Assembly (NCBI GenBank): GCA_023376005.1 | Contig: CM042138.1 | Coordinates: 94,537,156 to 94,601,155, forward strand | Origin: Doryteuthis pealeii | Lineage: Eukaryota > Mollusca > Cephalopoda > Myopsida > Loliginidae | Direction: 5' to 3' | DNA length: 64,000 bases | In this document: positions 47,490-56,645 of the stretch, one piece after another | How positions within the stretch are numbered: the first letter of the stretch is position 1 | Layout: every line of letters starts with the position of its first letter | The notes under the pieces: generated by a model | What the model saw: the letters and a program-made list of their open reading frames with translations, nothing else | Databases searched by the model: none | What the model was told of the DNA's origin: nothing | Position numbers and translations under genes: made by a program

Positions 47490-47845
47490 TGGGGTTACAA
47501 GAGGTTTAACGTTTTAGTTTTAAAGTTGGCTGGTTATTCTTGGTGCGTATTCTGAGGGTTTGCTTTTAACCCCATCTTATTTGGTGGTCGCGCTGAAAAG
47601 GAATTCAAGGAAAGAAAAGGAAGAGACAAAGACAAAAGGTAGTTTTATGATTTAGGCTTTATTCATGGGTCATAGCCAACACGTGGTAAGGAAATTCCTT
47701 CCTGAACAGTAGTAGTGGTTGTGCCTAAGTTAGAATGGCCAAGAGATTAACTTGGGGGTCGGAAGTGGGTCCTTTTCCCCGCACATGCTCGGAGGATTCT
47801 TCCGATGTGAAGGCTCATGGGAGTTTGTTCTTCTATTTTTTTAAT
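47490..47845 (-). repeat. LTR-like repeat, copy 1
   Basis: Shares long blocks with 60786-61128 in the same orientation: TTTGCTTTTAACCCCATCTT, GATTTAGGCTTTATTCATGG, and CCCGCACATGCTCGGAGGAT. On the minus strand it has ATGAATAAAGCC, a polyadenylation-type signal. Possibly a solo LTR; TG/CA ends and a target duplication were not confirmed. Confidence 0.5.
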
Positions 47846-47974
47846 TTTTTTTTTAAATTTTATTTTAATCCCCACAAAAGTATGTGTGCATAATGGTGGA
47901 TCAATAAGACCATAGCCTGAAATATTTGGTGAATTTTGATCTGAAAATGTTTGACTTATGTAATTACAAGGATC

Positions 47975-48150
47975 AGCTGAAAAGTTCAAAGGCTGACCAA
48001 GATACTCTCATCGAATATAACCAAATGAGGTTTATTTTTCAACTTAGTCCTCCTTGGAGTCCACACACTTCTTCCATTGTTGTTTCAGTGCTTGGATCCC
48101 ATTGGCCAAAAAGTTTTCAACAGCAGATATGACGTCCTCATATGAACTTT
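47975..48150 (-). pseudogene. Mariner-type transposase C-terminal remnant
   Basis: The minus strand reads ALKQQWKKCVDSKED, a stop, then VEK, resembling the C-terminal W.KC(V/I)....GDYVEK motif of Tc1/mariner-like transposases, followed by PLNFSADPCNY-like residues. Broken by stops. Confidence 0.45.
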
Positions 48151-48341
48151 CCAGTCTATCCTCATACTATTCATCATTGAATTAAGTGCTTTGACCTGGA
48201 ATAAGATTATATTTACAAAAATAAATATTTCAATAGCATTTGGTGATGGAGATCATCAAGTCTGATGAGTGCACAGGCAAGAAACTGTCAGTTACCAAGC
48301 GCTGTTGACTTCATGTCCACGCTGCTATAACTTATATATAC

Positions 48342-48390
48342 AAGGTGTGTCAAGAAAGTATCGAGATTTTTTGTACTTTTTGACACACCT
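48342..48390. repeat. Palindrome resembling paired mariner ends
   Basis: TACAAGGTGTGTCAAGAAAG pairs with ACTTTTTGACACACCTTGTA across about 11 nt. Mariner ends often begin ACAAGGTGTG.TCAA, so this may be a deleted copy with both ends joined. Confidence 0.55.
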
Positions 48391-48566
48391 TGTATTCTGA
48401 AAAAAATAACGTTCCATTCATTCTTCATTTCTATTTTGGTAAATACAGCTTCAAACTTGGCACTTTTATGACACACTTTGTATTCTGAAAAAAATCACAT
48501 TCCATTCATTGTTCATTTCTATCTTGGTAAATACAGCTTCAATCTTGATACTTTTATGACACACTT
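48391..48566 (+). repeat. Two tandem 88-bp units
   Basis: Two copies of an 88-bp unit (48391-48478 and 48479-48566), each starting TGTATTCTGAAAAAAAT and ending TTTTATGACACAC. Confidence 0.8.
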
Positions 48567-48814
48567 TGTATATATTGATAATTGACAGTTTCTTACCTAT
48601 GCAATTTTCAAACCCGGTGCACTTGGTTTGAAAATTTGATAGGCAAGAAACTGTCACTTATTAAGTACCTTTGACTTTATTATGTCTACGCTACTATAAC
48701 TTAGATATACATGCTCTATCAATGATATTGAGTAAATTTACTTATAAATATAGCACACTATATTATCAATATTAATATATATATATATATTTATATATAT
48801 ATATATATATATAT

Positions 48815-49098
48815 ATGAGGAAAAATGAGTAAAGAAAAGAAATGTAGATGGATAAAATGAATTTAATCGATATCACATTAATCGATATCACTTACACATG
48901 TGTTTCGGTCAGTTTATGTGTGTGAAAATATTTCGCACGCATAGAAGATTCGACCTTCATCAGAGTGAACATGTGTGCGAAATATTTTCACACACATAAA
49001 CTGACCGAAACACATGTGTAAGTGATATCGATTAATCTGATATCGATTAAATTCATTTTATCCATCTACATTTCTTTTCTTTACTCATTTTTCCTCAT
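48815..49098. mobile_element. Foldback element, 124-bp arms, 36-nt loop
   Basis: Arms 48815-48938 and 48975-49098 are reverse complements at 123 of 124 positions; the loop is 48939-48974. (TA)n flanks the left side (about 48775-48816) and follows on the right after a short CA stretch (49128-49173). It contains a complete hammerhead-like motif on the minus strand (48888-48968). Confidence 0.85.
48888..48968 (-). ncRNA. Hammerhead-ribozyme-like motif A
   Basis: Minus strand, in order: stem I UCACU (48968-48964), core CUGAUGA (48963-48957), an extra A, stem II GGUC (48955-48952), a 41-nt loop, GACC (48910-48907), GAAA (48906-48903), palindromic CACAUGUG (48902-48895), UA cleavage site (48894-48893), AGUGA (48892-48888) pairing with stem I. 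Stem II begins after an unpaired A, which is unusual. Whether it cleaves is not known. Confidence 0.65.
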
Positions 49099-49127
49099 AT
49101 TGTCGGATTCAATTTCTTTTCCATTTT

Positions 49128-49173
<46 letters not shown>

Positions 49174-49176
<3 letters not shown>

Positions 49177-50104
49177 GTAATTCCATGTTAAATCACCCAG
49201 AAAAAAGTAAAATTGTCACCCACCCACTTCAAAGTGTGGATTATGATAAAGTTATGCAATCACAAAAATTTGAGCTTCCAATTAAAAAAAAATGGCAGAG
49301 TTATGTCGATTTTTACCTCTCCATATTTGAGGGGGGGGGGCAAAAAATGGAGGCTTTTTGTAATCTATTTTTGTCAGTAAAATGGGTTCTAGAGCTTCCC
49401 TACTCCTAAAATTTGGTTTATAAAAGTATTTTTGCCCAAGAAATCCAAAAATGCTATCAAAAAGTTTTAAATTTAACCAATTTTAAGTTATTGATGATTT
49501 CTGATTTTTTCCTAGCAAGATCAATATCCCAATGCGGCACTGCATCTACGACAACAATTTTTTCAATTATTATTTCACATATATGGAACATTATTTGTTC
49601 TACAAAGATAGTTTGATATTTGCTCAGAACCGAAACTACAACATCTGTTAAAACTTTGCAAATCAGAAATCATCAATAACTTAAAATTGGTTAATCTTAA
49701 GACTTTTTCAACAGCATTTTTGTATTCTTCGGGCTGAAATGGTCTTAGCAACCAATTTGTAGGAGTAGGGAAGCTCTAGAACTCATTTTACAGACAAAAA
49801 TAGATTACAAAAAGTCACCATTTTTCGTGACACCCCCCCCCCAAATTTGGAGAGATATGTCAATTTTTAGAATCAACATAACTCTGCCAATTTTTGGAAT
49901 TGGAAGCTCAAATTTGGGAGATTGGCTAATTTTAAGATAGCCCATGCCTGGACAAAATTTAAGAAAAATTGAAGTGCAAAATTTTAACAAATTTTTACAA
50001 AATGTTGTAGTTTCAGTTCTGAGCAAATATCAAACTATCTCTTTTCAGAAAAATTGAAGGGGTGGGTGAAATGGCCTGGTTGATTTGACATGGAATTACC
50101 CATA
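49174..50104. mobile_element. Long-TIR foldback element (about 0.93 kb)
   Basis: Ends GGGTAATTCCATGTTAAATC and the complement GGGTAATTCCATGTCAAATC. Pairing continues imperfectly for several hundred bases (GAGCTTCCAATT, GGGAAGCTCTAGAAC, ACTTAAAATTGGTTAA). G or C runs face each other at 49332 and 49833. No transposase found. Confidence 0.75.
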
Positions 50105-50381
50105 TATATAATTCAAAGATCAAGTAAAGATATCTTCCTTACGACATAGTAGTTTTTCAATTGTTGTAATTTGCAGAGCTCAATGTGTGCTCTTATTTTC
50201 ATAGTCACAGAGCAAAATTATATCAGGAAAAAATAAAATTTAGGTTGTTAACATTATATACTGTTTCCTCTAGGTTCCCTGAAATAGTCTATAATGCTAA
50301 CAACCTAAATCTTCTTTGTTATTTTTACCTGATATATATATATATATAAATATATATATATATATTGATTGCAACATCTTG

Positions 50382-50576
50382 TCAGGTGACTGCCACTCCT
50401 TCATTCATTGTCCGTTTGTGAGGTTGTTCATGACTTTTCAATCCTGGCAAAGTGTTGCATAACTTAGAACATATCTGGCACACATAACGATCGGTGTTGA
50501 CTGAGTCGACAGGTGTTGTATACACTTCACTCTGAACTTTCATGTGAAGCTTGAGACCACCAGCTATTCGGCACAC
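50382..50576 (-). pseudogene. C2H2 zinc-finger fragment 1 (probably LINE-associated)
   Basis: RYVCQICSKLCNTLPGLKSH contains C..C then a 12-residue spacer and H, like C-terminal zinc fingers of some LINE ORFs. It is preceded by (minus-strand upstream) an RTE 3' end at 50587-50825. A host zinc-finger gene is less likely because the ORF is short and repeat-embedded. Confidence 0.5.
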
Positions 50577-50586
50577 TTTTGTGCAG

Positions 50587-50825
50587 CAGGAACATCATCA
50601 TCATCATCATCATCATCATCATATTGCGCAAGTAGCATGAATATTCATGACAATCTCTCGCCAACCATCCCTATCATTCATTGCCCCTGGGAGGTCTTCT
50701 GTGCAGCAACCAGCATCCTTGCATAGTTGGTCAATGTAGGTCCTTGCTGGGCGGCCCACATTAGCATGTCCATATGCTGGCTTCCACAGGAGAACGTCAC
50801 TTATGAGCTCGTCCTTGCTTCAAAA
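50587..50825 (-). pseudogene. RTE LINE 3' end, truncated
   Basis: Begins on the left with (CAT)n (50593-50621), the LINE tail, then matches the last ~70 codons of the RTE ORF (landmarks GGTCCTTGCTGGGCGGCCCA and CTGGCTTCCACAGGAGAACG). It stops abruptly at 50825. Confidence 0.8.
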
Positions 50826-50911
50826 AGTCCTTATGTTGGGGATCATGTTGGAAATCAGTGTGTGATCAGTGTGTGGCTGATAGAAAAAACAATCGCAGTC
50901 AGGTAGCTCTC

Positions 50912-50962
<51 letters not shown>

Positions 50963-51096
50963 ATGATGATGGCAGCAAACTCGTGTTCAAGTATTGCCAT
51001 TGCTTGATATATATTAAAAAAATAAAGAATTTTTAATTTTAAAAATGTTCAACAGTTCAAAGAATATAATGGTGAGCTTCAAAAAGTTCAACAATG

Positions 51097-51330
51097 AGCT
51101 GCATGAAAGTGGCCCTTTAGTCCTGCCAAAGTCTTGCACATCTTCCCACATTTACAGGTAATTCCAGGGAGCACAGGGTATTTTATTAGTCCCTCACGCC
51201 GATGCACAGATTGGTGACTGATCAGGCCAGCCTTGCTCATACATAGCCTTCCACACTGGTTACATAGTAAACCGATTTGAAGCCCTTGGTTGTCTACTTT
51301 TTTATTCTTGCGAATATCTTGTTTCAACTG
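51097..51330 (-). pseudogene. Two C2H2 zinc fingers (probably LINE-associated)
   Basis: LLCNQCGRLCMSKAGLISHQ and TCKCGKMCKTLAGLKGHFHA are two C2H2 fingers of the CxxC...AGL..H type. The upstream reading frame is repeat-derived (Tyr-Ile-Tyr from TA repeats). It resembles the finger at 50382; the pair flanks an RTE 3' end. Confidence 0.5.
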
Positions 51331-51388
51331 CTCATGCTGTATACGGTTGGTCTCAACATACATATATACATACATACATACATATATA

Positions 51389-51870
51389 TATGGGTCATTC
51401 CAGCCAATTTCACCAAGGCTTCTCAAATTTTTACAAAATTTCACTATTTGTTTGTATCCATGTGAGAAGTAAATCCTCAAATTTGCAGTGCAATAGCATT
51501 AATCATTTTTATTTTATGACCATCTAAAATTTTAGGAAATATCTGAAAATTTTCACTTTTTGAGTTTCTACCAATTTTGGAGGCTTGTAAAATGAAAGAA
51601 AAAAAACAAGATATTGAATATTATTCAATTTTTGGAACTCATCACAGAAACATCAAAACCATAGAAAGCTATATATGTTCTTAAAGTACATTTGGAAATG
51701 TGTCTATATTTTAAAATAAAATCTTTATATCTATCTTATTTGAGCCCCCAGAAAATGGACCAATTCAGAAATTGCAATAATCATTCATCTTCAAGGGTCC
51801 TGATTTCCACGTGCGACAATTTCAAAAACTTTTGCCTTAAAATGTTGATGTGACAACTTTACATTAACAA
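51389..51870. mobile_element. Possible relative of the 49174 foldback element
   Basis: Starts TGGGTCATTCCAGCCAATTT, similar to the GGGTAATTCCATGTTAAATC end, followed by AT-rich sequence with a similar character. No matching right end identified. Confidence 0.35.
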
Positions 51871-51877
51871 TTACTAG

Positions 51878-52285
51878 TGTAGCTATTGTCTGCCCTTGCT
51901 GGGATGGACTTGAGTGGAATAGGGTTATCTTCCCTTGCTGCCAGGACTTGCCTCTAGATGGCATTACTACCTATTTAAACTCAGCCCGTGAAGCTATCTG
52001 CCTCTCTTTCATCTGGCATCTACAATGATGCATTAGACAAGTTGTGTCTTAATCCATTAAGCTTTGGTGGGTGCCTTGCCCCCCAAAAAACTATAGGCTT
52101 GTATCCATGTGTGTACGTAGTCCTTTTTAAATCCTAACCACGTTGGTCATATACAATAAGTGACTCTTCTATTCTATAAGAACTCTTTCTTACTTCCTAA
52201 AGACTTTTGTTCTAACTGTTTGTATCTATGTTGTATATTTCATATTACATGTGCTCAGACAATAAAGTCTGTGTTGTTGGTATAT
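51878..52285 (+). repeat. Candidate LTR, boundaries uncertain
   Basis: Starts TGTAGCTATTGTCTGCCC, has CTATTTAAACTCAGC as a TATA-like element (near 51970), and ends near ACAATAAAGTCTGTG, an AATAAA polyadenylation signal. This arrangement suggests a Gypsy-type LTR, but I found no CA end or 5-bp duplication. Confidence 0.4.
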
Positions 52286-52390
52286 GTACCTCTTTTTTGG
52301 ATTTTATTATGTATATATTGATTTATTAATGTATTATAAGAAGCAGTTTTGGCTACTCTTATACTAGCAAGAATATTCACCCTCCGGGCA

Positions 52391-52790
52391 TAAGTATTTA
52401 TATTTTAATGTAATGAAAACATATATGAAATATATAAATAATATCAATAATGAAATGTATCAAATTGGAAATGAAGTAAGATTGCATATAAGTATTTATG
52501 TTTTAATGTAATGAAAACATATATGAAATATATAAATAATATCAATAAGGAAATGTATCAAATTGGAAATGAAGTAAGATTGCATATAAGTATTTATGTT
52601 TTAATGTAATGAAAACATATATGAAATATATAAATAATATCAATAATGAAATGTATCAAATTGGAAAATGAAGTAAGATTGCATATAAGTATAAGTATTT
52701 ATGTTTTAATGTAATGAAAACATATATGAAATATATAAATAATATCAATAATGAAATATATCGAATTGGAAATGAAATAAGATTGCATAT
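52391..52790 (+). repeat. 98-bp tandem repeat array (about 4 units)
   Basis: Units start TAAGTATTTAT at 52391, 52489, 52587 and 52692, with spacings of 98, 98 and 105 (the last includes a 6-bp duplication). A further partial unit lies at 53606-53680, beyond the LINE. Confidence 0.9.
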
Positions 52791-52831
52791 AAAAAACCCA
52801 CAGTTTTTATTATATTTTAATTGGTTTCTAT

Positions 52832-53605
52832 ATCATCATCATCATGTCGCGCAGTTTGCACGGATATCCATGATGATCTCTCGCCAGACTTCCCTATCAT
52901 TCATTGACTCCGGCAGCTCCTCTGCGCAGTGGCCAGTATCCCTACATAGTTGGTCAATGTAGGTCCTGGCTGGGCGGCCCACATTAGCGTGCACATGCGC
53001 TGGCTTCCACAGTAGTACGTCTCTTATGATCTCGTCCTTGCTTCTCCAGCAGTGACCTGCATGTCTAGTCCATCTCACTCGTATGGTTTGTGAGATGGGG
53101 GGCAGGTGGCCATATAGTTGCTCTTTTGTGGGGTGCTGTTTCCACAACCTATCCAGGACCGTCTGTAGCATTCTCGTACAGATCCCATCTAGCTTATTCT
53201 CAAGACGCTTTGTTAGGGTCCAAGTGGTACAGCCATACAGAAGTACCGACACAACCACAGCCTGGAAGAATCGCCTCTTTAGCTTGTTGGGGAGATCGGA
53301 TTTCCATATGACTGATAGTTTGTTGGTGGCCAACCATGCCTTTCCTATTCGAGTGTTAACATCACTTTCTGTGGATGAGATATTACTCCCTAGGTATGTG
53401 AATTTTTCTACTGACTTAAGAGGCTTGCCGTCAAGTGTGGAGATGTCCCCTTGCTTTTTGAAGCTCATGAACTCAGTTTTATCAGAGTTCACATAAAGGC
53501 CGACATTCTTTGCTGCCTTCTCCAGGCTGTGTAGTAGTGTCTCAGCCTGTGTCGGCGTATCTGCAAGGAGCACGAGGTCATCAGCATTGTCTACATCTGT
53601 GACTG
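52832..53605 (-). pseudogene. RTE LINE, 3' part with open reverse-transcriptase frame
   Basis: The minus-strand frame is open for about 250 codons: NADDLVLLADTPTQAETL (NADD in place of the YADD catalytic motif), [53 protein letters not shown], and MNDREVWREIIMDIRANCAT at the end, followed by a (GAT)n tail. It is 5'-truncated at 53605, and the flanks are about 105-bp direct repeats. Confidence 0.88.
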
Positions 53606-54214
53606 TTTATATAAATATATAAATAATATCAATAATGAAATGTATCAAATTGGAAATGAAGTAAGATTGCATATAAAAAAGACACAGTTTTTATTATATT
53701 TTAATTGGTTTCTATATAAAATCATTCATAGGATTAATTTTAATACATTGGAGAATAAAACAATAATATTAGAGATCAATAACATCAAGTAATTATTTAT
53801 TAAACTTGGTTTTGTTAAAACCAGTATACAAATTAACTGCACCATATATTATATAAACCTTTATTTCTTAGTGATATATAAAACACATTGCAGGATTTTA
53901 AACACACTAATAATATGGACTGTTTTGAGGCAAATCTAACTCAGATTTTCAAAGAGAAATCGTTAATAAATAAGATTTATTCTAATGATTTTGACTATAA
54001 ATTAGATGCTCATTGATAAACTTATATAATTCTTGAAGGTATTGTGACATAAGCAGTGATGTAGTTTTGGTTACAGATAGACAGACACAGAATCTCCATT
54101 ATAATAAGATGTCATTGGCAAACGGACCCTTGTATTTCCAGAACAGCTTTCTTAATTCAGGGGGTTACTGTACAGAAAAAAAACATGGGCGCACATGTTT
54201 CACCTGTATTATAT

Positions 54215-54540
54215 CATACTAGAAGCAGCTACTCCGGCATCACCTGGGTAGAGGAGGATAAAATAAAGTTAGTCTCGCAGATCCATTATTTCTAAGCATG
54301 AGTTGGATCCTTGCTGGATGCCCCATAAAAATCCCCACGTTAAAAAAAAATATCTGTTGGGACGTCAGGAACTTTTCCCCGAAAGTTCTATAAATTAAAT
54401 CTTCATTATTTTTGCTCAAAAAAGCAAGGTCTGGTGATAGTGAATGTGTATATATATTTACTCTGTCATCAATTACTTTATTTTCATAGTTTCTTGCAGA
54501 CATACATACATACATACACACAACTGCCATTTATATATGT
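54215..54540 (+). repeat. Possible TACTAG-type repeat fragment
   Basis: ATACTAGAAGCAGCTACTCC and GGCATCACCTGGG resemble the degenerate start motif of the family, then low-complexity sequence to a (CATA)n run. Confidence 0.35.
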
Positions 54541-54634
54541 ATTGATAAAAAATATCTATATTGATATTGACTGTTTAATACAACTTGTATTATGGGGGGT
54601 ATCAAGTTGTCAATTGATTCCAAACAAGACCCTG

Positions 54635-55165
54635 CCCTGTTGACAGGGCTTAGAATATACTGACTGTATATACTGAAGAGGGGTAAGACCCAGGCTCACT
54701 CAAAAGAGGGTATGACGCTAAACTACATCTGATAGTGAGGCTCCAGTTCTAGAACTCTGGGGAGTAGGGAGTACCCCTTTATTGGTATTACTCCTAGGTT
54801 CACTCTGGCCCAGGGTGGTAGTACTTGTTAGGGTCCTATCTCTGGGTCAAATAGATCTGTTTGAAAAGTATTTGTATGAGATAGGAATACTTGTTATCAT
54901 ATAACTGTATGTAAATTATTTGTATTAAGAAGAGTTACTTGAAACAATAATTGTTTACTAAGGATTATTATTATTAGTTACTTGAAACCATATAACTGTT
55001 TGAAAACAAATTATTATTAAATAGAAATAGTTACTTGAAACCATATAATTGTGTATCAAAGTTAGTATCAGATAGGAATACTTGAAATCATACAACTGTG
55101 TGCAAATTATTTGTATTAGCTAGGAATACTTGATATCATATAGTGTGTGCAAAAAAATTCCCACC
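54635..55165 (+). repeat. SINE-like family A copy, near full length
   Basis: Starts CTGTTGACAGGGCTTAGAAT, runs through GAGGCTCCAGTTCTAGAACT and CACTCTGGCCCAGGGTGGTA, and ends in repeated TGATATCATATA and AACTGTGTGCAAA units. Best head in the window. Confidence 0.75.
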
Positions 55166-55234
55166 TTTCCTTCTCTTATATTGGTTACCTTACCAAGGCA
55201 TGAGAACTTAAATGCGGAACACCGGCATTGGTAC

Positions 55235-55360
55235 AATATAGCTATTTACTAAGCTTAGCTTAGATGTGGCACAAGGCCAGAAATGTGGGGCACCCAATGA
55301 GAATCAAACTAACTAACAATAGTCTGCAAATCTAGCTTGCTAACCATTACACACAATTTT
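55235..55360 (-). repeat. tRNA-derived SINE fragment (family D)
   Basis: ATGTGGCACAAGGCCAGAAA, GAGAATCAAACTAACTAACA and AGCTTGCTAACCATTACACA match the 6015 copy. Confidence 0.6.
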
Positions 55361-55526
55361 ATCAACTGGCCCTATCATCAAAAACAATAGTATATATTGT
55401 TCGAGCAAGAGCCTGTTTTGACTCTATGATGTTTATAAAATGTAATTCAAATGAAATTATTTTAAAAATGAAATAAAAACAATAGTAAAAGGCATTGTAT
55501 AAAAAAACGTGCTCTGAAGAAGACTA

Positions 55527-55666
55527 ATGTTTATACAATGCCTACAACCACAGTTGCTTCATCTCCTTTGCCAAAAAGATAATCTGAATAAAAAGTTAAA
55601 TACTAAATCCTTGTCTGTCTTTTTTAATAAAACATGCCTACAAGAGAATCTACCGTCTAAATATAC

Positions 55667-55668
<2 letters not shown>
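55527..55668 (+). pseudogene. Penelope-like element ORF fragment (N-terminal side)
   Basis: Reads LNKKLNTKSLSVFFNKTC and LQENLPSKYT, resembling the region before the reverse-transcriptase core of Penelope-like ORFs (...FLxxC....VLPKGL). A similar peptide is at 63455-63520 (VAFNETCLKENLLPKLCKFT in another frame). The (TA)n that follows replaces the RT core. Confidence 0.4.
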
Positions 55669-55704
<36 letters not shown>

Positions 55705-55712
<8 letters not shown>

Positions 55713-55857
55713 TAAATATGGAAAATAATGATGCCACAATATTAGCTCATATTCACAACAAAAGACTACGACAGATTTTTGAAGCTTGTGCAATTTCGCT
55801 TTTGCCCCCCCTAGCTAAAATAGTTTTAAATAACTACAAAATACCAGGCTTCATTTA
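55705..55857 (+). pseudogene. Penelope-like element ORF C-terminal fragment
   Basis: An open stretch reads NDATILAHIHNKRLRQIFEA and CAISLLPPLAKIVLNN, then a stop. The ILA....N..R.I.EA..I pattern resembles the C-terminus of Penelope-like proteins (e.g. ILxxExNxxxRxIxEAxxI). The hammerhead-like motif C lies about 260 bp downstream, where such elements usually carry one. Confidence 0.45.
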
Positions 55858-56112
55858 ATTATTTAGTTATCATTCCCACTTTGTTCCCTTTATTCTCATA
55901 AAATAAGTCCATTAATACTTTTTCTTGTTTTTGTTGAATGCATTTCTTTGAGTTGCGTCACGCGTCATGACATCTTCGCGTGCGTGGATCGCGACTTGTC
56001 TTTCAAAAATATAACACTGAATATATACAGTTACACAACAAAAAAGATTTTATAAAGATTTTCATCTCCTGTCATCTATAAAACATCCATCAATTTCTTC
56101 ACCCCAAGATAC

Positions 56113-56156
56113 ATCCTGATGAAGTTTTAATGAAACTGAAATGTTTAAACCTCGAT
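56113..56156 (+). ncRNA. Hammerhead-ribozyme-like motif C
   Basis: AUC (56113-56115), CUGAUGA, stem II AGUUU/AAACU with loop UAAUG, GAAA (56138-56141), near-palindromic UGUUUAAACC, UC cleavage site (56152-56153), GAU (56154-56156). Stem I is only 3 bp and the 10.1-11.1 pair is A-U instead of the usual G-C. Confidence 0.6.
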
Positions 56157-56200
56157 AAATAAATCATCCTATTTTCGGAACACTTGTTTTTTCAAATTTC

Positions 56201-56240
<40 letters not shown>

Positions 56241-56378
56241 GGAAAAGGTGACTTACTGGTGAATATGGTCACGATGGTTAGATGATGCAAAATTCAGGAA
56301 GGTAAGTCAGCGATATAACAAATACAAAGTGCTCAATACATTAGTAGTGCAAATTTATTACAATATAGGTACAAGTGA

Positions 56379-56417
56379 TAACCTACTCGAGTTTCACCAT
56401 AAGGATCTTTAGGGTTA
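56379..56417 (-). ncRNA. Hammerhead-ribozyme-like motif B', core mutated
   Basis: Left-arm mirror image of motif B: UAACC, CUAAAGA (the invariant G of CUGANGA is A), UCCUUAUGGU, GAAA, perfect palindrome CUCGAG, UA, GGUUA. The G-to-A change should inactivate it. Confidence 0.55.
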
Positions 56418-56551
56418 AATCCATTGAATTAATCAAGATATTGATTAATTGCAGTCAACTACACGTGTGTTCTTCACGTTAAACGGTTCGCGAAGGACAC
56501 ACACGTGTAGTTGACTGCAATTAATCAATATCTTGATTAATTCAGTGGATT

Positions 56552-56590
56552 TAACCCTGAAGATCCTTATGGTGAAACTTGAGTAGGTTA
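56552..56590 (+). ncRNA. Hammerhead-ribozyme-like motif B
   Basis: UAACC (56552-56556), CUGAAGA (56557-56563), UCCUUAUGGU forming a minimal stem II (CC/GG), GAAA (56574-56577), CUUGAG (56578-56583), UA (56584-56585), GGUUA (56586-56590) pairing perfectly with UAACC. Confidence 0.62.
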
Positions 56591-56608
56591 TCACTTGTAC
56601 CTATATTG

Positions 56609-56645
<37 letters not shown>

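Larger units (their letters stand above)
52363..54110 (+). repeat. Dispersed TACTAG-type repeat, expanded copy
   Basis: Begins TACTAGCAAGAATATTCACC and CTCCGGGC, and ends AAGCAGTGATGTAGTTTTGG and GAATCTCCATTATAATAAG, as in 35345-35682. The interior is enlarged by the 98-bp array and a LINE insertion. Confidence 0.6.
56357..56612. mobile_element. Foldback element, 114-bp arms, 28-nt loop
   Basis: Arms 56357-56470 and 56499-56612 match as reverse complements at 111 of 114. Loop 56471-56498. A (TA)n tract starts directly at 56612. Each arm carries a hammerhead-like motif, outward-facing in opposite strands. Confidence 0.88.

Noticed and set aside
48391..48566. CRISPR-like array
   Set aside because: Only two adjacent 88-bp units, no spacers, eukaryotic context.
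51878..52367. Solo LTR ending at the ACTAG at 52363 (ACTAG also precedes 51878)
   Set aside because: The putative end is TTAT rather than CA, and the second ACTAG is the start motif of another repeat family.
53083..53496. 137-codon plus-strand ORF
   Set aside because: Antisense shadow of the RTE LINE frame that runs on the minus strand.
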